Shown here one piece after another: positions 36,147-45,605 of a stretch of 64,000 bases of DNA. Position 1 is the first letter of the stretch, and each line of letters starts with the position of its first letter. The notes below the pieces were generated by a model. It saw nothing but the letters and a program-made list of their open reading frames with translations, was not told the DNA's origin and searched no databases. The stretch lies in the NCBI GenBank assembly GCA_035301985.1, contig DATGTE010000030.1, forward strand, positions 1 to 64,000. Direction: 5' to 3'. The position numbers were made by a program, and so were the translations under genes. Source of the DNA: DASUXY01 sp035301985 (GTDB lineage: Bacteria; Bacillota; Bacilli; Bacillales; Amphibacillaceae).

Positions 36147-36725
36147 ATGGCCTCAGTTTACGTAAACGATAATATTGTACCTAAGCCGTTTATCAATCCA
36201 GTTGACGAACAGGAATCAAATCAAAAAAGCTTTTATATGAATTCATTTGCTTCATATCTTTATGAACAAGAAAAAAGAAATCAACAGTTGTTTCAACAGA
36301 TTAAAAACATAGAGAAAATGGTTGAACAATTATTCGAATTGACTTGTCAATTACAACAACAGAATCATCACATGAATGAAAAAATGGAAAAGCAATTTCA
36401 TCATCAGGAGCAAATAGAAAAAGAAATGAATGATCGATTTGAAAAACAGACAGCTAAAATTAAAGAATTAGCGGTTAAACATCAACTCCTAAATAAAAAC
36501 TTTCAATTGAAATTTGAAGATCTTGGCAATGAGAAGCGTCCATTTCGTCAACTATTACAAACATTGCCTCCGAATTATCCTGTATCCACCTTATTTGTCA
36601 ATGGATTAGAAATAAGCGTTTCGAAATTTGTTGAGATTGTATCAGCAACGAATATTGCTTATTTTATCGATGGCAAAACAATCAAGTCGATTGACAGTAA
36701 TCAAATTGATGGAATGAGTTGGTGA
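36147..36725 (+). CDS. Coiled-coil protein with C-terminal domain shared with 36932-37171
   Basis: 192 residues. About 60-125 is a Gln/Glu-rich coiled coil. The C-terminal ~55 residues (LLQTLPPNYPVSTLFVNGLEI, then SVSKFVEIVSATNIAYFID) match the next small protein closely. GGAGGG precedes the ATG. No signal or TM. Composition and the small partner recall spore-coat or other surface-layer proteins, but I cannot name a family. Confidence 0.7.
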   Translation: MASVYVNDNIVPKPFINPVDEQESNQKSFYMNSFASYLYEQEKRNQQLFQQIKNIEKMVEQLFELTCQLQQQNHHMNEKMEKQFHHQEQIEKEMNDRFEKQTAKIKELAVKHQLLNKNFQLKFEDLGNEKRPFRQLLQTLPPNYPVSTLFVNGLEISVSKFVEIVSATNIAYFIDGKTIKSIDSNQIDGMSW

Positions 36726-36728
36726 TAT

Positions 36729-36814
36729 AGACTGTTTATGTGAGGTGCCCCAAAAGTTAGACTAAAAATCGCTACATTTCGGGGTTCAGCACAACATGGA
36801 CAGTCTTTTTTTTT
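36729..36814 (+). terminator. Compound hairpin terminator with IS3-end-like sequence
   Basis: The outer arms AGACTGT (36729) and ACAGTCT (36800) are followed by eight T's. The inner arms are GTGCCCC and GGGG-ttca-GCAC. The inner left part, TGAGGTGCCCCAAAAGTTAG, resembles IS3-family ends, so the loop could be an old insertion scar. The terminator reading is better supported. Confidence 0.5.
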
Positions 36815-36931
36815 ATACTTAACACCATATTTACTATTTATAGGACATTACTTTATACAGAGTATAAGCTTTCTAATATATTGTAGTGTACCTGATAAAT
36901 CAGGAAGTCACGTTGAAAGGAGGCCTTACCC

Positions 36932-37171
36932 ATGGGAAGTAATCGAAATTGTAACCATAAGGATAACAATAATAATAACAATCCATTTTGTGATTTGTTA
37001 GAAACGATCCCACCAAACTATACAGTAGAGAATGTCTTTGCCAATGGAAACGATATTGGTGTAACAAACTTTGTAACAATTGATACGGATACAGGTCTTG
37101 CACAATTTTTTAATGGAGATTCTGTTTTAACGGTTAATTGCAGAAGTATCGACGCGATTGATTGGGAATAA
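36932..37171 (+). CDS. Small protein sharing the domain of its upstream neighbour
   Basis: 79 residues: an Asn-rich start, then LLETIPPNYTVENVFANGNDI and GVTNFVTIDTDTGLAQFFNG, matching the C-terminus of the preceding protein (LPPNYPVSTLFVNG). GAAAGGAGG before the ATG, and a strong terminator behind. A tandem paralogue; function unknown. Confidence 0.75.
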   Translation: MGSNRNCNHKDNNNNNNPFCDLLETIPPNYTVENVFANGNDIGVTNFVTIDTDTGLAQFFNGDSVLTVNCRSIDAIDWE

Positions 37172-37176
37172 TGAAG

Positions 37177-37206
37177 AGATGGGGTTTTATTCCCCATCTT
37201 TTTTTA
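37177..37206 (+). terminator. Terminator
   Basis: AGATGGGG / CCCCATCT with a 7-nt loop and a T-run. Confidence 0.9.
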
Positions 37207-37561
37207 TTCTGTTTGTTTAGAAAGTGGTTCCTAGATGTGGTGGTCATATACCATGCGTGTTTATCTGTAAACAATCACGAGTAATCGATGAATCATTTCA
37301 TGAAAATATGCAACCTTTAAGTATAGTAAAACAGAGAACAACTATATTGCTACAATGAAAGAGTCGACTTCACAGCTAGCGGGCCAACGTCAGTATGAAA
37401 GATTGTTGATCCTTACATTTTCGAAGGTTAAACGAAGGCACATATGGTAAAATAGATACGAAAAGTAACGAGACTATAAAACCCATATATGTTTCCGGCT
37501 AATCGTTCAGATGCCGATTTCGAGATCAGTGTGAATCGGAGGGTAAAAAGGAAGGTAGATT
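37207..37561. other. Upstream region of the TraB-family gene
   Basis: About 350 bp without a gene. A weak -10 (TAAAAT near 37449) is the only promoter-like element. Confidence 0.4.
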
Positions 37562-38728
37562 ATGGTAGAGGAAAATATAACTAGAATTCATCTAGATGAT
37601 AAAGAATATATACTCATCGGTACAGCTCATGTCTCCAGACATAGTGCACGTCAAGTGAAGGATGTTATTGAAGCAGAGCAACCTGATGCTGTATGTGTGG
37701 AGTTAGATCAACAAAGATATCAATCACTTAAAGATGGCAATAAATGGAGGGAAATGGATATTTTTGAAGTGATTCGAAGAAAAAAAGCTACATTATTGCT
37801 CATGAATTTAGCAATTTCTTCGTTTCAAAGGCGAATAGCTAAGCAGTTTGGGATCAAACCGGGTCAAGAAATGATTCAAGGAATTAAATCTGCAGAAGAA
37901 ATGGGTGCTGAGCTCATTCTTGCCGACCGTGACATTCAAATTACATTTGCACGCATTTGGAAATCGATCGGTTGGAAAGGGAAGGCATTGCTCTTAATGC
38001 AAGTCATTGTAAGTATTTTTAGCAAAGAAAGTATTTCCGAAGAGGAATTGGAAAAAATGAAGTCTCGGGATATGATTGACTCCTTGTTAGCGGAATTCTC
38101 CAATAATTTCCCTAGGTTAAAGAAGCCGTTAATTGATGAAAGAGACCAATATTTAGCGGAAAAAATCAAGCGTGCACCAGGAAAGAAAATTGTCGCTGTT
38201 CTCGGAGCTGCGCACGTTCCTGGCATTACAAAGGAAATACGAAAAGACCATGATTTACAACGCTTAACAAAGATTCCCCCAAAATCAAAGATGCCGAAAA
38301 TCATCGGCTGGTCCATTCCGATTATTATTTTAGGCATTATTGCCTATACTTTTTTTGCGAATCCTGCCGCGGGATATCAGCAGACAATGAGTTGGATTAT
38401 TTGGAATGGATCTTTTTCAGCTATTGGTGCCGCTGCTGCATTTGGCCATCCGTTATCGATTGTGACAGCGTTTATCGCCGCACCAATTACATCATTGAAC
38501 CCATTGCTTGCAGCTGGTTGGTTTGCTGGATTTGTCCAGGCGTATATTCGGCGACCGAACGTGAGAGATTTTGAAACACTTTCTGAAGATGTTTATACAG
38601 CGAAAGGTTTTTGGAACAATAAAGTGACGCGAATCCTGTTGATTATTGCTTTTGCAAATTTAGGAAGTGCAATTGGTACAGTGATTGGCGGAGCAGATGT
38701 CGTACGCTTGTTTATTGAAAATTTGTAG
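37562..38728 (+). CDS. TraB/PrgY family membrane protein
   Basis: 388 residues. The N-terminal TraB domain (LIGTAHVSRHSARQV; CVELDQQRY; AVLGAAHVPGI) belongs to the Tiki/TraB metalloprotease-like fold with conserved GTAH and GAAH histidines. The C-terminal third has about four TM helices (residues 258-388). PrgY reduces pheromone activity in Enterococcus; chromosomal homologues are widespread with unknown targets. GGAAGGTAG upstream. Confidence 0.88.
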   Translation: MVEENITRIHLDDKEYILIGTAHVSRHSARQVKDVIEAEQPDAVCVELDQQRYQSLKDGNKWREMDIFEVIRRKKATLLLMNLAISSFQRRIAKQFGIKPGQEMIQGIKSAEEMGAELILADRDIQITFARIWKSIGWKGKALLLMQVIVSIFSKESISEEELEKMKSRDMIDSLLAEFSNNFPRLKKPLIDERDQYLAEKIKRAPGKKIVAVLGAAHVPGITKEIRKDHDLQRLTKIPPKSKMPKIIGWSIPIIILGIIAYTFFANPAAGYQQTMSWIIWNGSFSAIGAAAAFGHPLSIVTAFIAAPITSLNPLLAAGWFAGFVQAYIRRPNVRDFETLSEDVYTAKGFWNNKVTRILLIIAFANLGSAIGTVIGGADVVRLFIENL

Positions 38729-38854
38729 AAAAATATGATGACCAGTTACTATTTCTAGAGTGATGTTGGAAGAGATGGAAAAATTGAAGAAGATGAATGT
38801 GTAGCTGGTGAAACGATGAGGATTGAGTGTAAAACCCGCTTGTTTTTAATGGAC

Positions 38855-38905
38855 GAATCGTTCCTCGTGTAAAAATTATTGGCATCGTATAACGAGGAAC
38901 GATTC
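38855..38905. repeat. 13-bp perfect inverted repeat between convergent genes
   Basis: GAATCGTTCCTCG (38855-38867) and CGAGGAACGATTC (38893-38905) with a 25-nt spacer. It lies between the TraB gene and the convergent small membrane gene, without a T-run. Confidence 0.65.
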
Positions 38906-38922
38906 TATTAAGAGTGACAGTT

Positions 38923-39135
38923 TTACATGACTGATAAAACACTTTGATTTGCTTCAGGTTCTTCTGGTGGCTCGAAATTGGCGTCTAGTAAAGTTGCAAC
39001 GACGAGAACAATCATACCAAAGATGAGGGCAATAATGGCATCTTTAAATGGTTTTTTTCGAAAAACAGCAATCAAGATTACAATCAACGATACAATGACG
39101 ATTAATAGACCGACAATCGATAATAGGACTTCCAT
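38923..39135 (-). CDS. Small two-TM membrane protein
   Basis: 70 residues; hydrophobic helices at about 3-25 and 32-50, then an acidic tail. GGAGAAA precedes the ATG on the minus strand. Family unknown. Confidence 0.6.
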   Translation of the reverse strand: MEVLLSIVGLLIVIVSLIVILIAVFRKKPFKDAIIALIFGMIVLVVATLLDANFEPPEEPEANQSVLSVM

Positions 39136-39510
39136 ATCATCTGTTTCTCCTTTATGTTGAAAATCAATATTCCTTCACATTTGAGATGAGTTATTGTATA
39201 CGCGATGATTACGATAAACGTTTCTGCGACGCGCATCTTTCATAAGCCGAAGCCCAGCTGTTATTTTCTTTCAATCGCTAAAATCACCTCTATTATAAGT
39301 GAAGGACTACTGAAATAAAAGGTTATTATCCATTTAGACGAAAGATTGTCATAATTAAATCGAATTGAATATCATCCGAATGAGGGAGACTCCATTTCAT
39401 TTAAAATCCGAATAAATAATGGCAGAGTCTTTCTTGATTGGTTTCGTTTGTTTGGGCTTACTATGACTGATTATTAGGATGAAATAGGGTCCGCCACATT
39501 TATAACGATG
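39136..39510. other. Intergenic region, no gene found
   Basis: About 375 bp between the two minus-strand genes. Nothing is recognised. Confidence 0.5.
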
Positions 39511-39552
39511 TAAAAATCGGGAACTTATCCATGTCTTATGACAAGTTCCCCA
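39511..39552 (-). terminator. Terminator of the Lon-like gene
   Basis: Minus strand: GGGAACTT / AAGTTCCC with a 16-nt partly paired loop, then GATTTTT. Confidence 0.8.
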
Positions 39553-39575
39553 ATAGACGAGTTGGCTGGTCTGCT

Positions 39576-42026
39576 TTAAAAGGAAGTAGACTTTTCTTCT
39601 TTACCGTGTTTATTCGATTGTTTCATAAAACGTTTTAGTTTATGTTCTACCTGTTTATAGATGGTCCCTTCCTCATAGGAGCCATGTTCATCTTTTTGTC
39701 CTGCTGGTACCCCTGTTAAAATTTCAATCCCTTCTTCAACAGTTCGTACTTCGTAAATGTGGAACTGTCCTTTTTCTACCGCTTCAATGACTTCATCTTT
39801 TAACATCAGGTTTTTAACATTTTGGTGAGGGATTAATACGCCCTGTTCCCCAGTTAAACCTCTATTTTTACAAACTTCAAAAAAGCCTTCTATTTTTTCA
39901 TTGACACCGCCAATCGGTTGAATTTCTCCTTTTTGGTTCACGGAACCTGTAACCGCTAAGCCTTGCTTGATTGGAACTTCTGCTAAACTCGATAAAATCG
40001 CATATAATTCCGTACTTGAGGCACTATCCCCATCGACGCCACCGTATGATTGCTCAAAGGCGATGTGAGCAGTTAAAGCGAGTGGTTGTTCTTGAGCAAA
40101 TTGTTGCCCTAAATACCCTTCTAAAATGTATACGCCTTTGTTATGTATATTACCGCTTAATTTGCTTTCTCTCTCGATATTGATGATGCCGTTTTGTCCA
40201 ACAAAGGTTGAAGCAGTGATTCGTGAAGGTCGGCCAAAACGGTATTGTCCTAAATGATAGACCGCTAAGCCATTCACTTGTCCGACTTTTTCTCCGGTTG
40301 TATTGATCAAAATAGTCCCTTCATCGATTCTTTCTTGTATTTTTTCTTCATACAGATTGGAACGATAGATTTTTTCTTGAATCGCTTTCATAATATGGTT
40401 CGCGGAAACAATCGAATCATCCATTAAGTTTGCCCACGTATCCGCTTCATAAATGATCTCAACGAGTTGATTGAAGCGAGTCGACAGCTTGTTTTGGTGT
40501 CCGGCAAGTCTCGTGCTATACTCAACAATCTTAGCAACAGCTGTCCGATCAAAATGGCGTAAATCGTGTTCTTTACAATGCGTATGAATAAAACTGGCTA
40601 ATTTACTCATATTTTCAACATTGTAATCCATTTCGATATCAAAATCCGCTTTGATTTTAAATAGCTTCCGGAAATCTTCATCATAATGATAAAGTAATTG
40701 ATAGAGATCTAGATTACCGATGATAATGACTTTTACATCTAATGGAATTGGTTCTGGGTGGAGGGATGTCGTCGTTATTAAGCCCGCATGTTCACCGATG
40801 TTTTCGATTTGTAGCTTATGATTGATCAATGCTCTTTTTAATCCTTCCCATGCAAAATTTTTCGTTAATATATCTTTCGCTTGGATGATGATATATCCAC
40901 CATTTGCATAGTGAAGAAAACCTGGTTTAATTTTTGTGAAATCGGTCGTCATGACACCCATGCGATTTTCATATTCTACTTTACCGATTAGGTTATAATA
41001 TGTCGGATTATCAGCGGTAATGACAGGAGCTCCTTTTGTTTCACTATGATCAACGAGTAAATTAACATAATATTTATTTGGAAAATGATTCCCTTGACTA
41101 CTACGTCTAAACATCTCAGTAAGGGGGTTAACATTTTTTTCTTGTTCACTTTGTAAAAAGTCACCAATATGATTTAACATATCCGTTTGGACAGCATCAA
41201 GATATGTAATTACAGCAGCGCATTGTTTATATTTTTCTTTTAATTCTTCGATATGATGACCTGAAGCAGTTAGAGCTACTCGATGATCGAGTTGTTCCAG
41301 TGTCTGTTTGACTTCTTTCTCTAAATCGCGTATTTGGTTCGTAAAATCGATCATTTTTTCTTGTAATCGGGCAGATCTTTTTTCAATGTCTTGGATTTGT
41401 TGTTCGTTCAACCTGCGATATTGTTCTTCACCAATGGGTTGCCCATCCATGATAGGAACGGTAATAAAACCTGACCCTGATTGGCGGATCATAAACCCAT
41501 AATCTGCAGCCATCATATTTATTTTTTTAAATATTTCGCTGCTTCTTTCATTGAAGTCGCGAATGATTGAGGCTCGTTCTTTTTGATAACTTTCCTCATC
41601 AAACGCTCGAGGAATATCCGTTTTCAAATTTTGAACAAGGTCTTCCATATCTTTTTGTAAACTTTTCCCCATGCCAACGGGTAATTTTAAAACTTTAGGT
41701 TTGTGTCCGTCTTCAAAATCATACACGTAACACCAATCGAACAGTTCTGCTTCTGTTTGAGCAAATGATTTAACCATGGAATGTGTAAAAGTTGTTTTAC
41801 CTGTTCCTGGAATACCTGAAACATAAATGTTATAGCCGACTTTGTTGATATTTAAACCAAATTCCATAACCGTTCTCCCACGGTCTTGACCTACAATACT
41901 CGTAAGTTCAGGGACTTGTTCTGTCGTTTCAAATTCAAATTGCGTGTAATCGACTGTTCTTTTTAAAGATGTAGGAGATAATGAAGCTTTTTGTTTAATC
42001 GTTTGTTCGTTTTCTTTTGTATACAT
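39576..42026 (-). CDS. Lon-like AAA+ serine protease (LonB/LonC type)
   Basis: 816 residues. Walker A is GIPGTGKTT near residues 70-78. A long coiled-coil insertion (about 130-290) follows, then the second ATPase half. The C-terminal Lon (S16) domain has catalytic Ser in GDSASST and Lys in GGVNEKIEGFF. It lacks the Lon N-terminal substrate domain. Such proteins are protein-quality-control or regulatory proteases. GAAGGTGGT before ATG. Monocistronic. Confidence 0.88.
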   Translation of the reverse strand: MYTKENEQTIKQKASLSPTSLKRTVDYTQFEFETTEQVPELTSIVGQDRGRTVMEFGLNINKVGYNIYVSGIPGTGKTTFTHSMVKSFAQTEAELFDWCYVYDFEDGHKPKVLKLPVGMGKSLQKDMEDLVQNLKTDIPRAFDEESYQKERASIIRDFNERSSEIFKKINMMAADYGFMIRQSGSGFITVPIMDGQPIGEEQYRRLNEQQIQDIEKRSARLQEKMIDFTNQIRDLEKEVKQTLEQLDHRVALTASGHHIEELKEKYKQCAAVITYLDAVQTDMLNHIGDFLQSEQEKNVNPLTEMFRRSSQGNHFPNKYYVNLLVDHSETKGAPVITADNPTYYNLIGKVEYENRMGVMTTDFTKIKPGFLHYANGGYIIIQAKDILTKNFAWEGLKRALINHKLQIENIGEHAGLITTTSLHPEPIPLDVKVIIIGNLDLYQLLYHYDEDFRKLFKIKADFDIEMDYNVENMSKLASFIHTHCKEHDLRHFDRTAVAKIVEYSTRLAGHQNKLSTRFNQLVEIIYEADTWANLMDDSIVSANHIMKAIQEKIYRSNLYEEKIQERIDEGTILINTTGEKVGQVNGLAVYHLGQYRFGRPSRITASTFVGQNGIINIERESKLSGNIHNKGVYILEGYLGQQFAQEQPLALTAHIAFEQSYGGVDGDSASSTELYAILSSLAEVPIKQGLAVTGSVNQKGEIQPIGGVNEKIEGFFEVCKNRGLTGEQGVLIPHQNVKNLMLKDEVIEAVEKGQFHIYEVRTVEEGIEILTGVPAGQKDEHGSYEEGTIYKQVEHKLKRFMKQSNKHGKEEKSTSF

Positions 42027-42525
42027 ATATGTACCACCTTCAATTTAGGATATTTTGTGACAAGATGATCTACTATCTCAGATTAAGTTTTTACAACGGG
42101 TTGGATAGGGGGAATCGAGTTTCCAAAAAGATTGTTCATTTCGTAACACAAAGCTACAAAGTCATTATGAATCCCTCCAATCAATCTTTCATATGCTGTA
42201 CACTTCATACAAACGATTACGTTACAAAAGCGGTATCACTGGTAAAAAGTAAGAATGATAGAGTTATACTAATATTTTAACATATTCTTGATTGATTATA
42301 TATGACTAAAGGCCATCCGTTTCTGAACTGGAGATGGGCTACAAAGTCAATGGTTCGACTTGTTCTATTTAAATTCGTCGTATCATAAGGTGTACTAATA
42401 TGGTTAAACATTGTGAGCGATGGGACAAATCGTAATCGTTTGTTCATTTTGACTCCTTTTCAACAATTGTGAACGGTTTGTCAAGGTAGTATTTAGACTA
42501 TTCCTGTAAAAGGGGGGCCAGATTG
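42027..42525. other. Intergenic region, no gene found
   Basis: About 500 bp between divergent genes. An 87-codon frame on the plus strand lacks a ribosome site and protein-like composition. No riboswitch is recognised. Confidence 0.5.
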
Positions 42526-43011
42526 ATGTTTAAAAGTCTACTTAAACACGAAAAGTTACAATACATTTACGCACCGATGAATGGGCGTATTCTTTCGCTT
42601 AAGGATGTACCTGATCCTGTGTTCAGTCAAAAGATGATGGGAGAAGGAGTGGCTATTTATCCGACAGATGGAAAAGTCTATGCTCCTATAAGTGGTAAAA
42701 TCGTACAAGTTCCATCGACGAAACATGCGATTGGCATGGTGTCAAAAGAAGGGATAGAAGTTCTGATTCATATCGGTTTAGAAACGGTTTCTCTAGGAGG
42801 AAAAGGCTTCACAATGAAAGTGCAAACGAATGAACGGGTAAGGGTCGGTCAATGTCTAATGGATGTTGATTTGCATTACATCTGTCACTATGCCCAAAGC
42901 ATCATTACCCCCATCGTGATTACGAATAGCATGGATCGTCAAGAAAAATGGGTGCACACGAAAAAAACAGTAGGAAAAGCAGGGAAAACAATTATCTTGA
43001 AAGCTATTTAA
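42526..43011 (+). CDS. PTS glucose-type EIIA protein
   Basis: 161 residues, a single EIIA-Glc domain. Active-site histidines are at about His67 (TKHAIG) and His82 (LIHIG). It accepts phosphate from HPr and passes it to an EIIB, or acts as a regulator. No EIIB/EIIC is nearby, so it must serve transporters elsewhere. AGGGGGG lies upstream of ATG 42526. Confidence 0.88.
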   Translation: MFKSLLKHEKLQYIYAPMNGRILSLKDVPDPVFSQKMMGEGVAIYPTDGKVYAPISGKIVQVPSTKHAIGMVSKEGIEVLIHIGLETVSLGGKGFTMKVQTNERVRVGQCLMDVDLHYICHYAQSIITPIVITNSMDRQEKWVHTKKTVGKAGKTIILKAI

Positions 43012-43173
43012 TGTGCTAGCTTTAAGTGGAAGGCGATTGTTCGAATGACAGCAAATAGAATGAATGAGGAATGAAAAATACATATTCGTATAAAATATCA
43101 TGTACAGATGAATACATGTATGTAAAAAGCAAACACGGTTCATGGGTTCATGAATTAGAAAGGGTTGAACATC

Positions 43174-43374
43174 ATGTATGTAACGGTTAGTGAGTTGGCT
43201 CAATACTTATCCATGGATGAATCCCAAGTTGCTTCACTTGTGTTACAAGGTCGTATTCGTGCTGTTCATGATGGAAATGAGTATATGGTTAATAAAGGAC
43301 AGTTTACTGGACATGTAGGCGCTTTAAAACGATATCGGGAGAGCGATTCACATCCCGATCATTCAGGTTATTAA
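43174..43374 (+). CDS. Small HTH (excisionase-type) DNA-binding protein
   Basis: 66 residues. VTVSELAQYLSMDESQVASLVLQGRIRAVHDGNEYMV is a MerR/Xis-like winged helix. GAAAGGG precedes ATG 43174. No phage genes are near, so it is probably a chromosomal regulator. Confidence 0.65.
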   Translation: MYVTVSELAQYLSMDESQVASLVLQGRIRAVHDGNEYMVNKGQFTGHVGALKRYRESDSHPDHSGY

Positions 43375-43662
43375 CATTGTCAGCAATTTCTTTTCTGCGA
43401 TATTTAACAACCGACAGCTATTTTCTCTCACTCGTTTTTTCCTATCTTCAGTGTAAATCACGTCGCAGTATTGTGGACGAACTATGATAGGAATAGGCTC
43501 ACGAACGGTTCAAGAGTTTGCTAAGTTACCATTCTTTTTTTGATGCGCTAACAGTCTGATCGGGTTGGTATTGATATTAGCTTGTACGCTTTTTGTATCG
43601 TTTGGATGATTCCTTCGCCCATCCCTTTTCTACCTCTTCTAATTTATGGAACAAATCCTCCT

Positions 43663-44670
43663 TTATTTCATTTTGCTCTGTTGTGATAGAGGTGCTCTTT
43701 TAATAATTCGTCCTTTTCTCCCCGTTGTCGTTTGGGCAAATCGCAATGAATTGATAATGGCTTCTGTAGTTACTTCAACCGTTGCTTGGAACAGATCATT
43801 CATAATTGGATGATGGTCACGGATGAAGGTGCCTGATGATAGATGAGAGTGTTCGTTATGTTCGACTTGATTCGCTGTGGAAAAGGCGATTGCGATGTCA
43901 CCACTGCCGTGAGCATGAATACTTCCAGTTCGTCCTAACCCAGCTGCACTTCTTTTGGCAAGGCGTTGTAATTGTCGGTGCTCGAGTGGAGCATCTGTCG
44001 CGATGATGATCATAATTGAACCGTCACTTGGTTCGATATCTGTTTTTCTCCAGTTCGCAAATAATGCTTGTTCCCGCTTTCCATAGTTACTCAAGACGAG
44101 TCCCCCGATGGTATAGTGTTCCTTATCAGTCGAAATGATTCGAGAGGCCGTCCCAATTCCCCCTTTATATCCAAAACAAATCATGCCGGTTCCAGCTCCA
44201 ACTGCTCCTTGTTCTACAGGTCGTTCGCTCGCCTTTTCAATCGCATCCATTGCATGTTGAGGGGTAACGGCTTGGATGCGCATCGAATTCAAATAACTAT
44301 CATTACATTCACCTACAACGATATTGATCGAACTTGTTGAATCGCCAATCTCTTCATTTTCGGTGAGCATATATTCCAATGTCCCTTTCCATACGTCTCC
44401 GACACTAAATGTATTCGTCAACATGATTGGCGATTCAATTAATCCGAGTTCATCCATTTGAACAAGTCCACAAGTTTTTCCGTAACCATTAATAACATAA
44501 CTCGCTGCACGCGTTTTTTGATAAAAAAGATTGCCGCCGTGTGGAAGAATTGCGGTTACCCCCGTGCAAATTGTATCGGTCTGATCTATTTTTTCATGTA
44601 ACGTGACGTGCCCAACTCGTACACCTGATACATCCGTTATACAGTTGGCTTGCTTTTTATGTATATTCAT
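43663..44670 (-). CDS. P1 family aminopeptidase (DmpA/BapA-like)
   Basis: 335 residues. An N-terminal-nucleophile hydrolase that autocleaves before a Ser; the expected site is in GGLVLSNYG. Further motifs: VSGVRVGHVTL, TGVTAILPHGG, GAVGAGTGMICFGYKGGIG and GLGRTGSIHAHGSGD. Acts on D-amino acid or beta-peptide substrates. Start ATG 44670 (GGAGG 6 bp upstream). Monocistronic. Confidence 0.9.
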   Translation of the reverse strand: MNIHKKQANCITDVSGVRVGHVTLHEKIDQTDTICTGVTAILPHGGNLFYQKTRAASYVINGYGKTCGLVQMDELGLIESPIMLTNTFSVGDVWKGTLEYMLTENEEIGDSTSSINIVVGECNDSYLNSMRIQAVTPQHAMDAIEKASERPVEQGAVGAGTGMICFGYKGGIGTASRIISTDKEHYTIGGLVLSNYGKREQALFANWRKTDIEPSDGSIMIIIATDAPLEHRQLQRLAKRSAAGLGRTGSIHAHGSGDIAIAFSTANQVEHNEHSHLSSGTFIRDHHPIMNDLFQATVEVTTEAIINSLRFAQTTTGRKGRIIKRAPLSQQSKMK

Positions 44671-44954
44671 GAACATCCTCCTTTTTGAGTCATGACGTGT
44701 CGAAAAGGGAAAGTGGAAATATCGTTCATCCAGATTGATTACTAGCTTTATAATGACAGTACGTTAAACTTTAGAGAGAAGTATTCGTATCGATTAATTT
44801 ATTGGACAGACACGTATGCTCTGACTTATGGATCGATTCTACAATGTATGCAACAGCACATTATAACTTTTAAAAAATAAATTGATTACTTTCATCAAAC
44901 TTTCACATTGATTATATACCATTAAAGTTGGAATCGTAAAAACGGAGGAATTAT

Positions 44955-45605
44955 ATGCCATCATCATGGATTATTATTTCAATCGCGATTGTGATGACGA
45001 GTTTTGCAGCCGGATTTGGCTTCTTTTATTTAGTGAGTCCTCTTACAAAAGAGGTTAAAAAACATCAACTAGAGGAGTTATTGTCATTACTGATCAACTA
45101 TTTTATTTACATTTGGGTCGGTAAAGTGATTTTGAATATTGGGGCATTTTTCAGTGACCCGCTGGCAATTTTAGCGTATCCAAGTAATGCAAATGCATTT
45201 TATGTGGCGACATTACTCACTGCAGTAAATGTGATTTACATCGAAAAGAAGGGGAAAATCGCTTTTGTACAACTAATTACAGTGTTTGTTCCCGTGTTTT
45301 TAACAGCGTCCTTTGTCTATGAGTTTTTTCAGATGATGTTGAATGGTCATTCCTTTGGATGGGGATATATGGGGGTGGCAATGGTTTTATTAATGGCCTT
45401 TATGTATTTCCATGATCGTATCGGTGCTGAAAAAATTTCCTTCTACCTGATGATTGCTTGGAGTTTAGGACAACTGCTATTGTCAGTCATGATGCCTTAT
45501 GCAAGTGTGTTTGGTTACCTGCTTGAACCGTGGTTTATAGCAATCATTTTGGTTGTGTTTATGTTGTTATTTTTTTACTATAATCGAAAGAGGGTGTCAT
45601 TGTGA
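44955..45605 (+). CDS. Polytopic membrane protein upstream of ccdA
   Basis: 216 residues, about six TM helices with short loops. ACGGAGGA before ATG. Its stop overlaps the GTG start of ccdA (GTGA), so it is translated with the thiol-redox genes and probably works with them. The family is not recognised. Confidence 0.8.
   Translation: MPSSWIIISIAIVMTSFAAGFGFFYLVSPLTKEVKKHQLEELLSLLINYFIYIWVGKVILNIGAFFSDPLAILAYPSNANAFYVATLLTAVNVIYIEKKGKIAFVQLITVFVPVFLTASFVYEFFQMMLNGHSFGWGYMGVAMVLLMAFMYFHDRIGAEKISFYLMIAWSLGQLLLSVMMPYASVFGYLLEPWFIAIILVVFMLLFFYYNRKRVSL

Noticed and set aside
42017..42280. 87-codon plus-strand frame upstream of the EIIA gene
   Set aside because: No ribosome site; it overlaps the start region of the Lon-like gene and has random composition.
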